Of a stretch of 23,911 nucleotides of DNA, positions 16,456-23,103 are shown piece after piece. Every line of letters begins with the position of its first letter. The stretch's first letter is position 1. The notes below the pieces were generated by a model. The model worked only from the letters and a program-made list of their open reading frames with translations. It searched no databases and was not told the DNA's origin. The stretch is taken from IMG/VR virus record IMGVR_UViG_3300027969_000421, positions 1-23,911 of that record; one strand, 5' to 3'. The translations under genes and the position numbers were made by a program. The DNA comes from a virus.

Positions 16456-16766
16456 GTACCGACGATTCGACCCGACTTTGTGTACCGAACCGAAGGGGGT
16501 ATATATACCCCTTCGGTACGTTTCGGTACAACGGGCAAGTCGGGCATCGGTACGTTTCGGTACGTTTCGGTACATCGGTACAGTGTTTCGGTACACTTTG
16601 ACTGTACCGAACGTACCGAAATCGGTACAGATCGGTTCGGTACGGTACATTTCACTTTCAAAATAATTGCCGTTTCGGTACATCGGTACATCAATTCTGG
16701 TTGTTTCTGGCATGTGTATTGCTTAAACAACATTAGAATTCGGTGTTTTTGGTACAGATCGGTACA
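16456..16766. repeat. GGTAC repeat array: 18 motifs in about 310 bp
   Basis: GGTAC occurs on the + strand at 16515, 16525, 16549, 16559, 16569, 16577, 16590, 16624, 16639, 16644, 16677, 16685, 16751 and 16761, and as GTACC at 16456, 16482, 16604 and 16613. Random expectation is well under one. Most are within a longer TCGGTAC(A/G) context. Several are exactly 10 bp apart (16515/16525; 16549/16559/16569; 16751/16761), so they would face the same side of the helix. Units run in both orientations. It fills the gap between vut and rusA and extends into the vut 3' end. It is not CRISPR: no spacers of constant length. Confidence 0.9.
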
Positions 16767-17220
16767 TCAACAAAGCACTCCAAAATGCCCCGCCAAGCAC
16801 TTTGGCTGCGAACTGCATAGCAATGATGCTTGGCATCAAAACCCCAAATGCAAGTGTTGGGAACACTAAAGAGTCCACCGCCGCGCCAGCCACATTAGAG
16901 CCATTGGCTCTTACGGCCCATGAGCCTTTGATCTTGGCAAACGCAGTCCAATCAACAACGGCGGCAGCCGTAAATGACACGGCACTGGCAATGGCAATCA
17001 TGCCAGCCGATGGGTTGAGGGCGTAAGTTAATGCGCCAGAGAACGCAATCAAGCCAAGCATTTGCTTGGCGCTTAACTTTTCGTGTAGCCAATCCCGCAA
17101 GGTTAGATCCAAGCCAATGAACAAAAAGGCATTAATAGGTGACACCCAAGGCCCAAATGTGGCAATAGATAGGTTGGCAACTGTCATGGCAATTGCGTAA
17201 ACAATAAGAGCAAAAATCAT
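16723..17220 (-). CDS. VUT family (YhhQ-like) membrane transporter, probably for 7-deazaguanine precursor
   Basis: The 165-aa chain starting MIFALIVYAIAMTVANLSIA is strongly hydrophobic with about five to six membrane segments. Family landmarks include 'ANLSIATFGPWVSPINAFLF', 'GLDLTLRDWLHEKL', and 'RANGSNVAGAAVDSLVFPTL', matching VUT_1 proteins such as YhhQ, which import queuosine precursors (preQ0/preQ1). The ATG at 17220 overlaps the dpdA-like stop (ATGA), so I prefer it to an ATG 33 nt upstream. Coupling to a DpdA-like transglycosylase supports precursor import for DNA modification. The last residues (MYRSVPK…) are encoded by GGTAC repeat sequence. Confidence 0.82.
   Translation of the reverse strand: MIFALIVYAIAMTVANLSIATFGPWVSPINAFLFIGLDLTLRDWLHEKLSAKQMLGLIAFSGALTYALNPSAGMIAIASAVSFTAAAVVDWTAFAKIKGSWAVRANGSNVAGAAVDSLVFPTLAFGVLMPSIIAMQFAAKVLGGAFWSALLMYRSVPKTPNSNVV
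16751..16766 (+). repeat. 16-bp repeat copy 1, in the 3' end of the vut gene
   Basis: GGTACAGATCGGTACA is identical to 17919-17934. On the coding (minus) strand both copies are read in the same frame and contribute YRSVPK to the C-terminus of their proteins. A 13-bp partial copy lies at 16624-16636. Confidence 0.85.
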
Positions 17221-17894
17221 ATTAAACTTTCTTGTAAAGGTTGGAGTTCCCAAAGGGAGGGTGGGTTTGTTGAATCAATACGTTTTGCCATGCATCCAGC
17301 GCAAATAGTGCTTTCAGCATGGTGTAACGCAACATTTGTTGAATCAGCACTTGCTAAAGGCCAAGGGCCAGCAGACAAACCAAGCATTCGCAAACCATGA
17401 ATCCAAGGCAGTTTTCCAAAAGTTTTGGTCAAAATATTAAAAGCCTCATCCATTTTTCCTGACCATTTGGGCGTTCCAATTTGCCAATACTCGCCACTTG
17501 AACCAAAGCAAACTCTGCCCCATGTATCTGACAATTCCAAAAGGTATGAAATTGGCATACCCAAATGCCAAACTGGAATTCCAAATTCTTTGCGGAAAGG
17601 CCAAGTTTTGACCATTTCTTTTTGTTGCTCAACCGTGCCATCTATTACATCAGGAACAACCGCCCAATGTGGATGTGCCAACAATGGCTCAACCCATTCA
17701 TAAAATCCATTTATGTCAAACGGCAATCCCCGTGTTTTGGCACTAAATGCACCGTTGTCTAACATCAAAGACTGCCCCAAACGCAAACATCTTTTAAGAT
17801 CATCAGGACGGGCATAAGAAACACAAAAGTGTTTCCCACCCATTGTCTCAATTGCTTTTATGGGGGTGATTGGTGTCCCGTGATAGTGAATCAT
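17217..17894 (-). CDS. DpdA/TGT-like transglycosylase, 225 aa (7-deazaguanine insertion in DNA)
   Basis: The sequence keeps TGT-barrel landmarks in order: 'LDNGAFS' (45-51; cf. DSGGFQ), 'VPDVIDG' (80-86), 'VWHLG' (108-112), 'FGSSG' (130-134; cf. GGLAVG), 'HGLRMLG' (166-172; cf. HFMGVG), 'SADSTNVA' (182-189; cf. the nucleophile DS.DC region), and CAGC (198-201), a possible zinc CxxC. Bacterial TGT is about 375 aa, so this is a compact form lacking the tRNA-recognition parts, as in phage DpdA relatives, which swap guanine in DNA for preQ0-type bases. It overlaps the primase stop and the vut start by ATGA. Function inferred; substrate base unknown. Confidence 0.75.
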   Translation of the reverse strand: MIHYHGTPITPIKAIETMGGKHFCVSYARPDDLKRCLRLGQSLMLDNGAFSAKTRGLPFDINGFYEWVEPLLAHPHWAVVPDVIDGTVEQQKEMVKTWPFRKEFGIPVWHLGMPISYLLELSDTWGRVCFGSSGEYWQIGTPKWSGKMDEAFNILTKTFGKLPWIHGLRMLGLSAGPWPLASADSTNVALHHAESTICAGCMAKRIDSTNPPSLWELQPLQESLI

Positions 17895-19936
17895 GCCGCC
17901 ACCTCTAGCACTGCTTTCGGTACAGATCGGTACACCTCATTGCGTAGGCTTACCATGTCTTTTTTAATCAATCCATCCGCTGATTCCTTAAACCGCCTGG
18001 CGTTCAAACCATGGCCTTTAGCTGATTCCCGCCACTCATCGTAATTGGCTGAAACGTCTATGCCTTCCATGCCATCGGTAGTTTTCTTGACTTCAATGGC
18101 CACCAAACAGTTCAGGGCAATCAACTGGTTGCCTGGCAACACGGTACGCTTTTGCACACTGCTTACCAACCCGCTGATGTCCACACTAGTGAGGTACGCA
18201 CCCTTGACTGGGTTGCCGTGTTTGTCAAGGATTGGCAAATCAACCTGAGTGATCTGGAAATTCTTAATCGCAGGCATTTCTGCGTCTTTCATCTTTTTGG
18301 ATTCAAACTGGATGGTCTTGGAGCCTGAATCCAGCTGGCACTTGTACTCGGCGTCCAGTGCGCCCTTTAATGCTGTCGATCCCCGTGACCGTTCCTTGTC
18401 TGCCGCCCCGCTGTGGTGAGCCACCAGTACGCAGCACTTATAGTCTTGGCGCAAGTAGGTATCCAAATGTTGGATAAAGCTGTTCATGTCTTGGGTGCTG
18501 TTTTCATCCCCGCCCATGTTCCGAGCCAATGTGTCGATGACAATCATGGCTGGTGTATGGCCACACTCTGTGGCCAAGGTTTTGATGGCCTCTGCCACCA
18601 TGGCCGCTTCTGTGGCGTCATACAGTTGAGCTGCCCTGTGGCTTTTGAACAGTGGTGCGCCTTGCAGGGATATGCCGTTGCCCAGCTCCCACGCCTTAAA
18701 CCGCCGAGCCAGTCCGTTGTGCCCTTCGCCGGCGATGTAGAACACTGCACCCTTTTGCACGCCATGCCCATGCCAAGGTGTGCCGGTTGCCACACAGCAG
18801 GCAATGTCGATGCTGACAAAACTCTTGCCCCCGCCTGGGTCACCGAACACCTGCGCCAAGCTGTCTGATTCGATGTAGTCATCCACAATCCACTTGATTT
18901 CTGACAGCTCCAGACTGTCGATGCGCGAGAATTCAAACGCCAGTTTTTCCCGTGCCGGCCCAGCCACGCGCTCAATCTGGTCCTTGACCGCATCAAGCCC
19001 CTGCAGGCAGTGAAGGTCATTAAAGTCTGTTGGCTTGTTGTCCACCATGTCAGACTCTCCAAATGATGGATACACAATCTCGCCAAACACCAGTGCCGCG
19101 GCAGCCCGTCCCTTAGTCACCCCAGGGTTGCCCTCCGTCCACTGGTCATTGTCTGCGCCAATAATGATCTTAGAGCCTGGGAACATCTCTTTTGCGCTCT
19201 TGGCCACCTTGGCAAGGTTGCCACAATCAAACGCCACCATGACGGTGTAGCCCGTTGCCTCATGGATCGAAGCGCAAGTGGCAAAACCCTCACCAATGAA
19301 CACAATCTTGCGGTTCCCCCGCAACTCATAGAACCCGCCATCAATCTTGCCGCCCTTCAGGAAGCGTTTGTTCCCTTCAGCGTCAATCGTTTGGTAACTT
19401 AGGATTTCGCCAGACTGGTTGATCACCGGCACCACCAATCTGCCTGCCCTGTCAATCTTGATCCCATGCGCGCCAACGTGCTTGCGAACAAGGTAAGGAT
19501 GGTCATCACTGGCATCAGCATAGGTGCCCACCTCATCCTCTGCACGCTCAGCAGCCACTGCCTGACTGGCCAACCGTTCTGCATCCTTCTTGGCCTTGAG
19601 CTCGGTCACCCACTTATCATGCTCAAATCGCTCAGTAAAAGACATGGACCGCCCAATGTCAGCCACCCACTTGGCCTCAAACGTAGGCTCCTTCCAGCAC
19701 CCAGCAATCCCCACAGGAATCTTGCCACTGGTGTGCAAGATATACCAGCCATCAAGCGCCCCCTTCTTGCTTGATACATGTGGCACACGGTGGATCTCAC
19801 CATCAGCGATCAAATCTTTGATCAATAAGCCACTGGCCTCACAGTGAGATCTGAACGCAGCTTCAGGGTTGATCAGGTCTTGCGACTCTGTGGCCACAGC
19901 AAAGCCATTGGGGAATATGGTTGAAAGGGATGTCAT
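17891..19936 (-). CDS. TOPRIM primase - RecA-like (RepA/AAA_25) helicase fusion, 681 aa
   Basis: Residues 1-110 resemble the N-terminal region of Toprim phage/plasmid primases ('DGWYILH', 'GIAGCWKE'). A TOPRIM domain spans about 208-290 with 'EGFATC' (216-221) and 'GADND' (260-264), then 'DFNDLH' (304-309). A RecA-like helicase follows: Walker A 'GDPGGGKS' (365-372), Walker B 'MIVID' (464-468), and 'VLVAHHSG' (503-510). The C-terminal ~80 residues resemble a winged-helix end. No N-terminal zinc finger is seen. It would prime and unwind at the fork. It overlaps the Mom-like and dpdA-like genes by 4 nt each. The last residues include YRSVPK from the GGTAC repeat. Confidence 0.88.
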   Translation of the reverse strand: MTSLSTIFPNGFAVATESQDLINPEAAFRSHCEASGLLIKDLIADGEIHRVPHVSSKKGALDGWYILHTSGKIPVGIAGCWKEPTFEAKWVADIGRSMSFTERFEHDKWVTELKAKKDAERLASQAVAAERAEDEVGTYADASDDHPYLVRKHVGAHGIKIDRAGRLVVPVINQSGEILSYQTIDAEGNKRFLKGGKIDGGFYELRGNRKIVFIGEGFATCASIHEATGYTVMVAFDCGNLAKVAKSAKEMFPGSKIIIGADNDQWTEGNPGVTKGRAAAALVFGEIVYPSFGESDMVDNKPTDFNDLHCLQGLDAVKDQIERVAGPAREKLAFEFSRIDSLELSEIKWIVDDYIESDSLAQVFGDPGGGKSFVSIDIACCVATGTPWHGHGVQKGAVFYIAGEGHNGLARRFKAWELGNGISLQGAPLFKSHRAAQLYDATEAAMVAEAIKTLATECGHTPAMIVIDTLARNMGGDENSTQDMNSFIQHLDTYLRQDYKCCVLVAHHSGAADKERSRGSTALKGALDAEYKCQLDSGSKTIQFESKKMKDAEMPAIKNFQITQVDLPILDKHGNPVKGAYLTSVDISGLVSSVQKRTVLPGNQLIALNCLVAIEVKKTTDGMEGIDVSANYDEWRESAKGHGLNARRFKESADGLIKKDMVSLRNEVYRSVPKAVLEVAA
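17919..17934 (+). repeat. 16-bp repeat copy 2, in the 3' end of the primase gene
   Basis: GGTACAGATCGGTACA, identical to 16751-16766 and about 1.2 kb from it, lies about 30 bp before the primase stop. It is outside the main array yet has the same in-frame reading (YRSVPK). Confidence 0.85.
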
Positions 19937-20601
19937 ACAAATAAAAGTTGTTGTGTTTTGACCAAACCGCCAGAGTCATATCGCATGGATTCACCCTTTG
20001 GATATGGCTCAATTTCGTATTTCAATGCCTCAAGCATTGACTGCTTTTGCTTTTTGCTACCCAAAAAGAAAATGTATCTGTGTTTTCTGGATCTGTCTTT
20101 TAAATAAAAGTCATCTCCAAATTTATCACGCATCCATTGAGCGCGATTTTCTTGGCCACGACTCATATCTGCCACGGTAACACCATGCAAATGCTCTTGG
20201 CCTTTTAATTTCCAATCAGTTCGCTTCGCACTTAACCCTGTGTAAATAAAATTTGTTGCTTGGTATACATACCCAACATGACCTTGTTCAGTGTCTGCAT
20301 AACTAACCACAATCAATGGCTTGGGTAGCATTCTCAATGATCTGCCAACCAAAAAAGATGCGCTATTTGGCTTGTTGTCGCAACAAAGTCTGTTCAATTC
20401 AATTACGTTATCAATCCATTTTTCACCGCACAAACCAATGCGTAATGCACTGCTTGCAGGCATCCCATAAGTTACAACGCCAATCAATTCGCCAGAGTCG
20501 TAAAGCCCAAAAGCATAAGAAATTGGGCACATTCTTTTTGCGTAGTGTTTTTGCAACAGCCAAGGCTCAACCTCAAAGCTGTTAATTGGCAAAACTTTCA
20601 C
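19933..20601 (-). CDS. Mom-like DNA modification protein (adenine carbamoylmethylation family), GTG start
   Basis: The 222-aa protein shows the pattern of phage Mom-family proteins: 'LLQKHYAKRMCPISYAFGLY', 'GELIGVVTYGMPAS', 'VIELNRLCCDN', 'ASFLVGRSLRMLPKP', 'IVVSYADTEQGHVGYVYQAT', 'NFIYTGLSAKRTDW'. Mu Mom, a GNAT-fold protein, modifies adenines in phage DNA to resist restriction. An ATG at 20652 exists in frame, but it overlaps the regulator gene by 55 nt. The GTG at 20601 has GGAGG 7 nt upstream, overlaps the regulator stop by 4 nt (GTGA), and starts directly at the conserved part, so it is preferred. Chemistry inferred from family. Confidence 0.78.
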   Translation of the reverse strand: MKVLPINSFEVEPWLLQKHYAKRMCPISYAFGLYDSGELIGVVTYGMPASSALRIGLCGEKWIDNVIELNRLCCDNKPNSASFLVGRSLRMLPKPLIVVSYADTEQGHVGYVYQATNFIYTGLSAKRTDWKLKGQEHLHGVTVADMSRGQENRAQWMRDKFGDDFYLKDRSRKHRYIFFLGSKKQKQSMLEALKYEIEPYPKGESMRYDSGGLVKTQQLLFV

Positions 20602-20816
20602 GCCTGTGCCTCCACCAGCTCTGGCCATATAGCGCCCCAGCTGTCCTGGCACAGCATCTTGCGACTTAACCGCCCACCGGTTTCTTGCTCAACCCGTACA
20701 GCCTCAGTGGCCGACATCTCCCGCCTGCCGGTGAGGCACTGGTAAAGATACTGTTCATTGATGCCGACTTTTTCTGCCAGTAGTCGGCGCTCGTCTGGTG
20801 TAATTTGTGTGTTCAT
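20598..20816 (-). CDS. YdaS/Cro-like helix-turn-helix regulator, 72 aa
   Basis: The sequence 'RRLLAEKVGINEQYLYQCLT' then 'GRREMSATEAVRVEQETGGR' is a clear Cro/YdaS-type HTH, with the typical 'VEQETGG…SR' end of helix 4. At 72 aa it has the usual Cro-like size. It is the first gene of the minus-strand operon and faces the divergent early genes; three related palindromic sites lie in the intergenic region just upstream, so it is a good candidate to bind them and control both directions. Its stop overlaps the GTG of the Mom-like gene, so regulator and DNA modification are co-translated. Confidence 0.82.
   Translation of the reverse strand: MNTQITPDERRLLAEKVGINEQYLYQCLTGRREMSATEAVRVEQETGGRLSRKMLCQDSWGAIWPELVEAQA
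20609..20613 (-). promoter_or_regulatory. Ribosome binding site that decides the Mom-like start
   Basis: The minus strand reads GGAGG, 7 nt before the GTG at 20599-20601. Confidence 0.65.
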
Positions 20817-20828
20817 AGAAGCAGAACT

Positions 20829-20843
20829 CTAGCACATTGATAG
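20829..20843. promoter_or_regulatory. Operator-like site O1
   Basis: CTAGCACATTGATAG is a degenerate copy of the perfect palindrome at 20913-20927. It lies 13 bp upstream of the regulator start codon, positioned to repress the leftward operon. Confidence 0.55.
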
Positions 20844-20890
20844 ACAAATCATGGCATAGGGAAAACACCTACAAAATAAATGAAATAAAT

Positions 20891-20905
20891 CTAGCAAAGT
20901 GCTTG
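20891..20905. promoter_or_regulatory. Operator-like site O2
   Basis: CTAGCAAAGTGCTTG matches the perfect palindrome at 13 of 15 positions. It is 22 bp (about two helical turns) from the next site, allowing cooperative binding on one face, and touches the start of the putative -35 box. Confidence 0.65.
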
Positions 20906-20930
20906 ATCAGGTCTAGCACAGTGCTAGAAT
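20903..20930 (+). promoter_or_regulatory. Putative rightward early promoter
   Basis: A -35-like TTGATC (20903-20908), a 16-bp spacer and a -10-like TAGAAT (20925-20930) would drive the early + strand genes. The palindromic operator occupies the spacer and the start of the -10, a classic repressible arrangement. Confidence 0.55.
20913..20927. promoter_or_regulatory. Operator-like site O3, perfect palindrome
   Basis: CTAGCAC-A-GTGCTAG is a perfect 15-bp palindrome overlapping the putative early promoter. It is the best copy of three; the likely binder is the adjacent YdaS/Cro-like protein or a repressor outside the window. Confidence 0.7.
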
Positions 20931-20986
20931 TCATACATGCCACGAAATTGTTCATGGCATCACGCCGAAAGGCCAAAGGAAACAAA

Positions 20987-21256
20987 ATGACAGAAGCAGC
21001 ATACAACGACATGACAGAAACCTACATCGGCACAGGCCGCAAAGACAACAAAGGCCGTGAGATTGGCTGGATTGTTGGCCTTAACAACAACGGTGTTAAC
21101 TTTGCCGCATGGGTGCAAAACGCACGCAAAGTTAACGGCGAATGGAAAGAGTTTGGCGTGCAACAACGCAGCAAATCTTTTCCTTCACAAGCAACAGCAA
21201 CTGCATGGGCTTACGCAACCGCCCAAGTTCGCCGCCAGAAATTCCTCACAGCTTAA
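20987..21256 (+). CDS. Small early phage protein, 89 aa
   Basis: From the ATG at 20987 (with AAAGGA upstream) the product reads MTEAAYNDMTETYIGTGRKD, then 'GWIVGLNNNGVNFAAWVQNA', 'KEFGVQQRSKSFPSQATATA' and a basic end. The frame is open further upstream to 20837, but that would run through the promoter and operators, so the internal ATG is used. It looks like a single small alpha/beta domain; the family is not recognised. As the first gene after the early promoter it could be a host-takeover or regulatory protein (inference). Confidence 0.7.
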   Translation: MTEAAYNDMTETYIGTGRKDNKGREIGWIVGLNNNGVNFAAWVQNARKVNGEWKEFGVQQRSKSFPSQATATAWAYATAQVRRQKFLTA

Positions 21257-21311
21257 TCCAACCCACGGGGCTCCGGCCCCATAAGTCCCACAAAATTTTC
21301 AGGAGTTAAAA

Positions 21312-21515
21312 ATGAATGCATATCAAGTAAAGCGTGTTGAAGAATTTAGGGTATTACGGGATGCGGTTACCCATGCAAAAAATTGTCTAGAGTCATGCGA
21401 TGGTTGGGATGTTGAAACACTCAGTTTTAACATTGAATGTGCCTATCCAGAAATTGACTCAGACAAATGCGAACGCATGGCTGCTGCTGTGATGCGTTAT
21501 AAAGGATTGCTTTAA
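21312..21515 (+). CDS. Small early phage protein, 67 aa
   Basis: An AGGAG lies 7 nt before the ATG. The product, MNAYQVKRVEEFRVLRDAVT…, is helical and mildly acidic with three cysteines (CLESC, and one each in IEC and KCER), so four Cys in all. It does not match a family I know. It lies between two other short early genes and is probably transcribed with them. Confidence 0.65.
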   Translation: MNAYQVKRVEEFRVLRDAVTHAKNCLESCDGWDVETLSFNIECAYPEIDSDKCERMAAAVMRYKGLL

Positions 21516-21551
21516 ATCAACAAAGGCTTCTGCCCCTACGAAAGACAAACC

Positions 21552-21695
21552 ATGAAACACAGCAAGTACTACCACTACCCCGAAGTCAAGAACGCACGCA
21601 TTAACGCACGCGCCGAGGCCGCACTGGACTTTATCTTGGCGCTCATCATTGGCGCCTCACTGGCCGTCCTGTTGATTGCATGGTGGACTGCATGA
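21552..21695 (+). CDS. Single-span membrane peptide, 47 aa
   Basis: Read from the ATG at 21552: MKHSKYYHYPEVKNARINAR, then a hydrophobic segment 'LDFILALIIGASLAVLLIAW' (residues 25-44) and the end WTA. A charged, basic N-terminus followed by one membrane helix suggests an inner-membrane peptide. Its stop overlaps the next start by ATGA, supporting reality. No recognisable Shine-Dalgarno is strong. A role in the host membrane early in infection is possible; a holin is less likely given the early position and single short helix. Confidence 0.6.
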   Translation: MKHSKYYHYPEVKNARINARAEAALDFILALIIGASLAVLLIAWWTA

Positions 21696-21964
21696 ACACC
21701 ACCCCTGTTTGCCCCCCTGGCTTTATCGAATTTGCCTGCGATCTTGAAGGCGTTGATTTAATTTGTCACTTGGAATACATCCCAAGCGAATACGGATCAC
21801 AAGATTCTATGGGCTTACTCTATGAGCCCGACAGCGATCAAAGTATGGATCTGGTTAATGCCTACATTGCCGGCACTGACATCGACATTGGCCATTTGCT
21901 CTTGCAGTATCTGGTCGATCACATTACAACCACAGCACTTGAGGACATGAAAAATGATCACTGA
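21692..21964 (+). CDS. Acidic early phage protein, 90 aa
   Basis: The ATG at 21692 overlaps the stop of the membrane peptide (ATGA), so I prefer it to the in-frame ATG at 21680. The product, MNTTPVCPPGFIEFACDLEG…, is strongly acidic ('SEYGSQDSMGLLYEPDSDQS') and ends DMKNDH. Acidic small early proteins can mimic DNA or bind host factors, but there is no family evidence. It overlaps the next gene by 11 nt. Confidence 0.65.
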   Translation: MNTTPVCPPGFIEFACDLEGVDLICHLEYIPSEYGSQDSMGLLYEPDSDQSMDLVNAYIAGTDIDIGHLLLQYLVDHITTTALEDMKNDH

Positions 21965-22322
21965 ACTGACCGCCCTGCTTCGCAAAGCAAAATTTGCAGA
22001 ATCTACCGCCAAGGCCGAACGCCTGCGCTTGGAAGATTTAATTGAGAAACAATTCACTAAGCCCGAAGGCGGTGAAGGCACGCACATTGATGAGGAGATC
22101 CGCATCAAGTGGTCAATTAACCGCAGTGTAGACACACCAGCAGTGCAGGCCGGCTGGGAACAACTGACGCCCAACGCCAAGAAAGCATTTCGTTGGAAGG
22201 CTGACGTTGACCTGACTCACCTTCGCGCCATCAAAGATTTGGACTCCATTGCCTATGCACAGGCCACGGTGTTCATCACTAGCAAACCCGCAAAACCCTC
22301 TATCGAAATTTTGAAAGACTGA
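21954..22322 (+). CDS. DUF7173-like phage protein, 122 aa
   Basis: A helical N-terminus ('ELTALLRKAKFAESTAKAER') is followed by 'RIKWSINRSVDTPAVQAGWE', 'AFRWKADVDLTHLRAI' and the ending 'FITSKPAKPSIEI'. The order RTVDTxAxxxxWxxL, AFRWKAxxxLxxxRA, TKPAKPxxxI is a pattern I recall from phage proteins (DUF7173) encoded just before Sak4/ATPase genes in recombination cassettes. It precedes the ATPase by 1 bp. A role in recombination is likely from context; the mechanism is unknown. Confidence 0.75.
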   Translation: MITELTALLRKAKFAESTAKAERLRLEDLIEKQFTKPEGGEGTHIDEEIRIKWSINRSVDTPAVQAGWEQLTPNAKKAFRWKADVDLTHLRAIKDLDSIAYAQATVFITSKPAKPSIEILKD

Positions 22323-22323
22323 T

Positions 22324-23067
22324 ATGTTTGATTTGAAATCTATTTCCAAGACCCGCCGTGTCCGTGCCCCCAAAGTTGTTGTTGTTGGCACCGGCAAGAT
22401 CGGCAAGACCACCTTTGCAGCCATGGCGCCCAACGCCATTGGCATTCTGACTGAAGACGGTGCTGACGCTGTAGACGCCAACGCATTTCCATTGGCATCC
22501 AGCTTGACCGAAGTCTATGCTGCCATTGACACGCTGATCAATCAAGACCATGAGTTTCAAACGCTGTTTATTGATTCGCTAGACTGGCTTGAGCCACTGG
22601 TGCAAGACCATGTGTGCAAGGCCAACAACTGGAAAAACATTGAGCAGCCAGGCTTTGGTAAGGGTTACGTTGCAGCTGCCGAAGAATGGCGCAACCTGCT
22701 GTCCGGCCTTGAAGTATTGCGTGCCAACAAGGGCATGGGCATCATCCTGATTGCCCACGACAAGATCAAGCGCATTGAAGACCCCTTGACTGAGGGCTAT
22801 GACAGCCATGTGCTTAAGCTGCATGACCGCGCTGCCGGTCTGGTGCAAGAATGGGCTGACGTTGTGGGTTATGCCGGCTACCGCATCTTTACGAACAAGA
22901 CAGATGCTGGCTTTGGCAACAAAGAAACCAAGGCCACTACCACGGGTGAACGCATCTTGCATGTAGAGCCCCATCCAGCCCATTGCGGTGGCAACCGCTT
23001 TGGCCTTACCAACATGCCGCTTGACTGGGCGGCATTCCAAGAAGCGCTGACTGTAGCGCAATCTTGA
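22324..23067 (+). CDS. Sak4-like RecA-fold ATPase (AAA_24), 247 aa
   Basis: Walker A 'GTGKIGKTT' (22-30), Walker B 'TLFIDSLDW' (80-88) and 'IILIAHDKIKR' (140-150) mark a RecA-core nucleotide-binding protein of the AAA_24 type. Proteins of this size in phage cassettes with DUF669 and a PD-(D/E)XK nuclease are Sak4-like recombinases, which promote strand annealing or exchange with an SSB. It has no helicase or DnaB-like N-terminal domain. It is sandwiched between the DUF7173-like and DUF669 genes on one transcript. Confidence 0.85.
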   Translation: MFDLKSISKTRRVRAPKVVVVGTGKIGKTTFAAMAPNAIGILTEDGADAVDANAFPLASSLTEVYAAIDTLINQDHEFQTLFIDSLDWLEPLVQDHVCKANNWKNIEQPGFGKGYVAAAEEWRNLLSGLEVLRANKGMGIILIAHDKIKRIEDPLTEGYDSHVLKLHDRAAGLVQEWADVVGYAGYRIFTNKTDAGFGNKETKATTTGERILHVEPHPAHCGGNRFGLTNMPLDWAAFQEALTVAQS

Positions 23068-23103
23068 TTCTCAGTCCGTAACTTTAAACTTTGAAAGAAA
23101 ACA

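Noticed and set aside
16429-16733. Open frames of 94 and 98 codons across the GGTAC array on the minus strand (and others on the plus strand), with repeated MYR/CTET/VPK-like peptides
   Set aside because: Several frames on both strands are open at once because the repeat rarely makes stop codons. The peptides just mirror the DNA repeat, there is no clear ribosome site, and the products look like no known protein.
16456-16766. CRISPR array
   Set aside because: Repeats are only 5-10 bp, occur in both orientations, and lack constant-length spacers or cas genes.
20837-20986. N-terminal extension of the first early gene to 20837
   Set aside because: It would cover the putative promoter and two operators; the ATG at 20987 has a purine-rich site and begins the compact domain.
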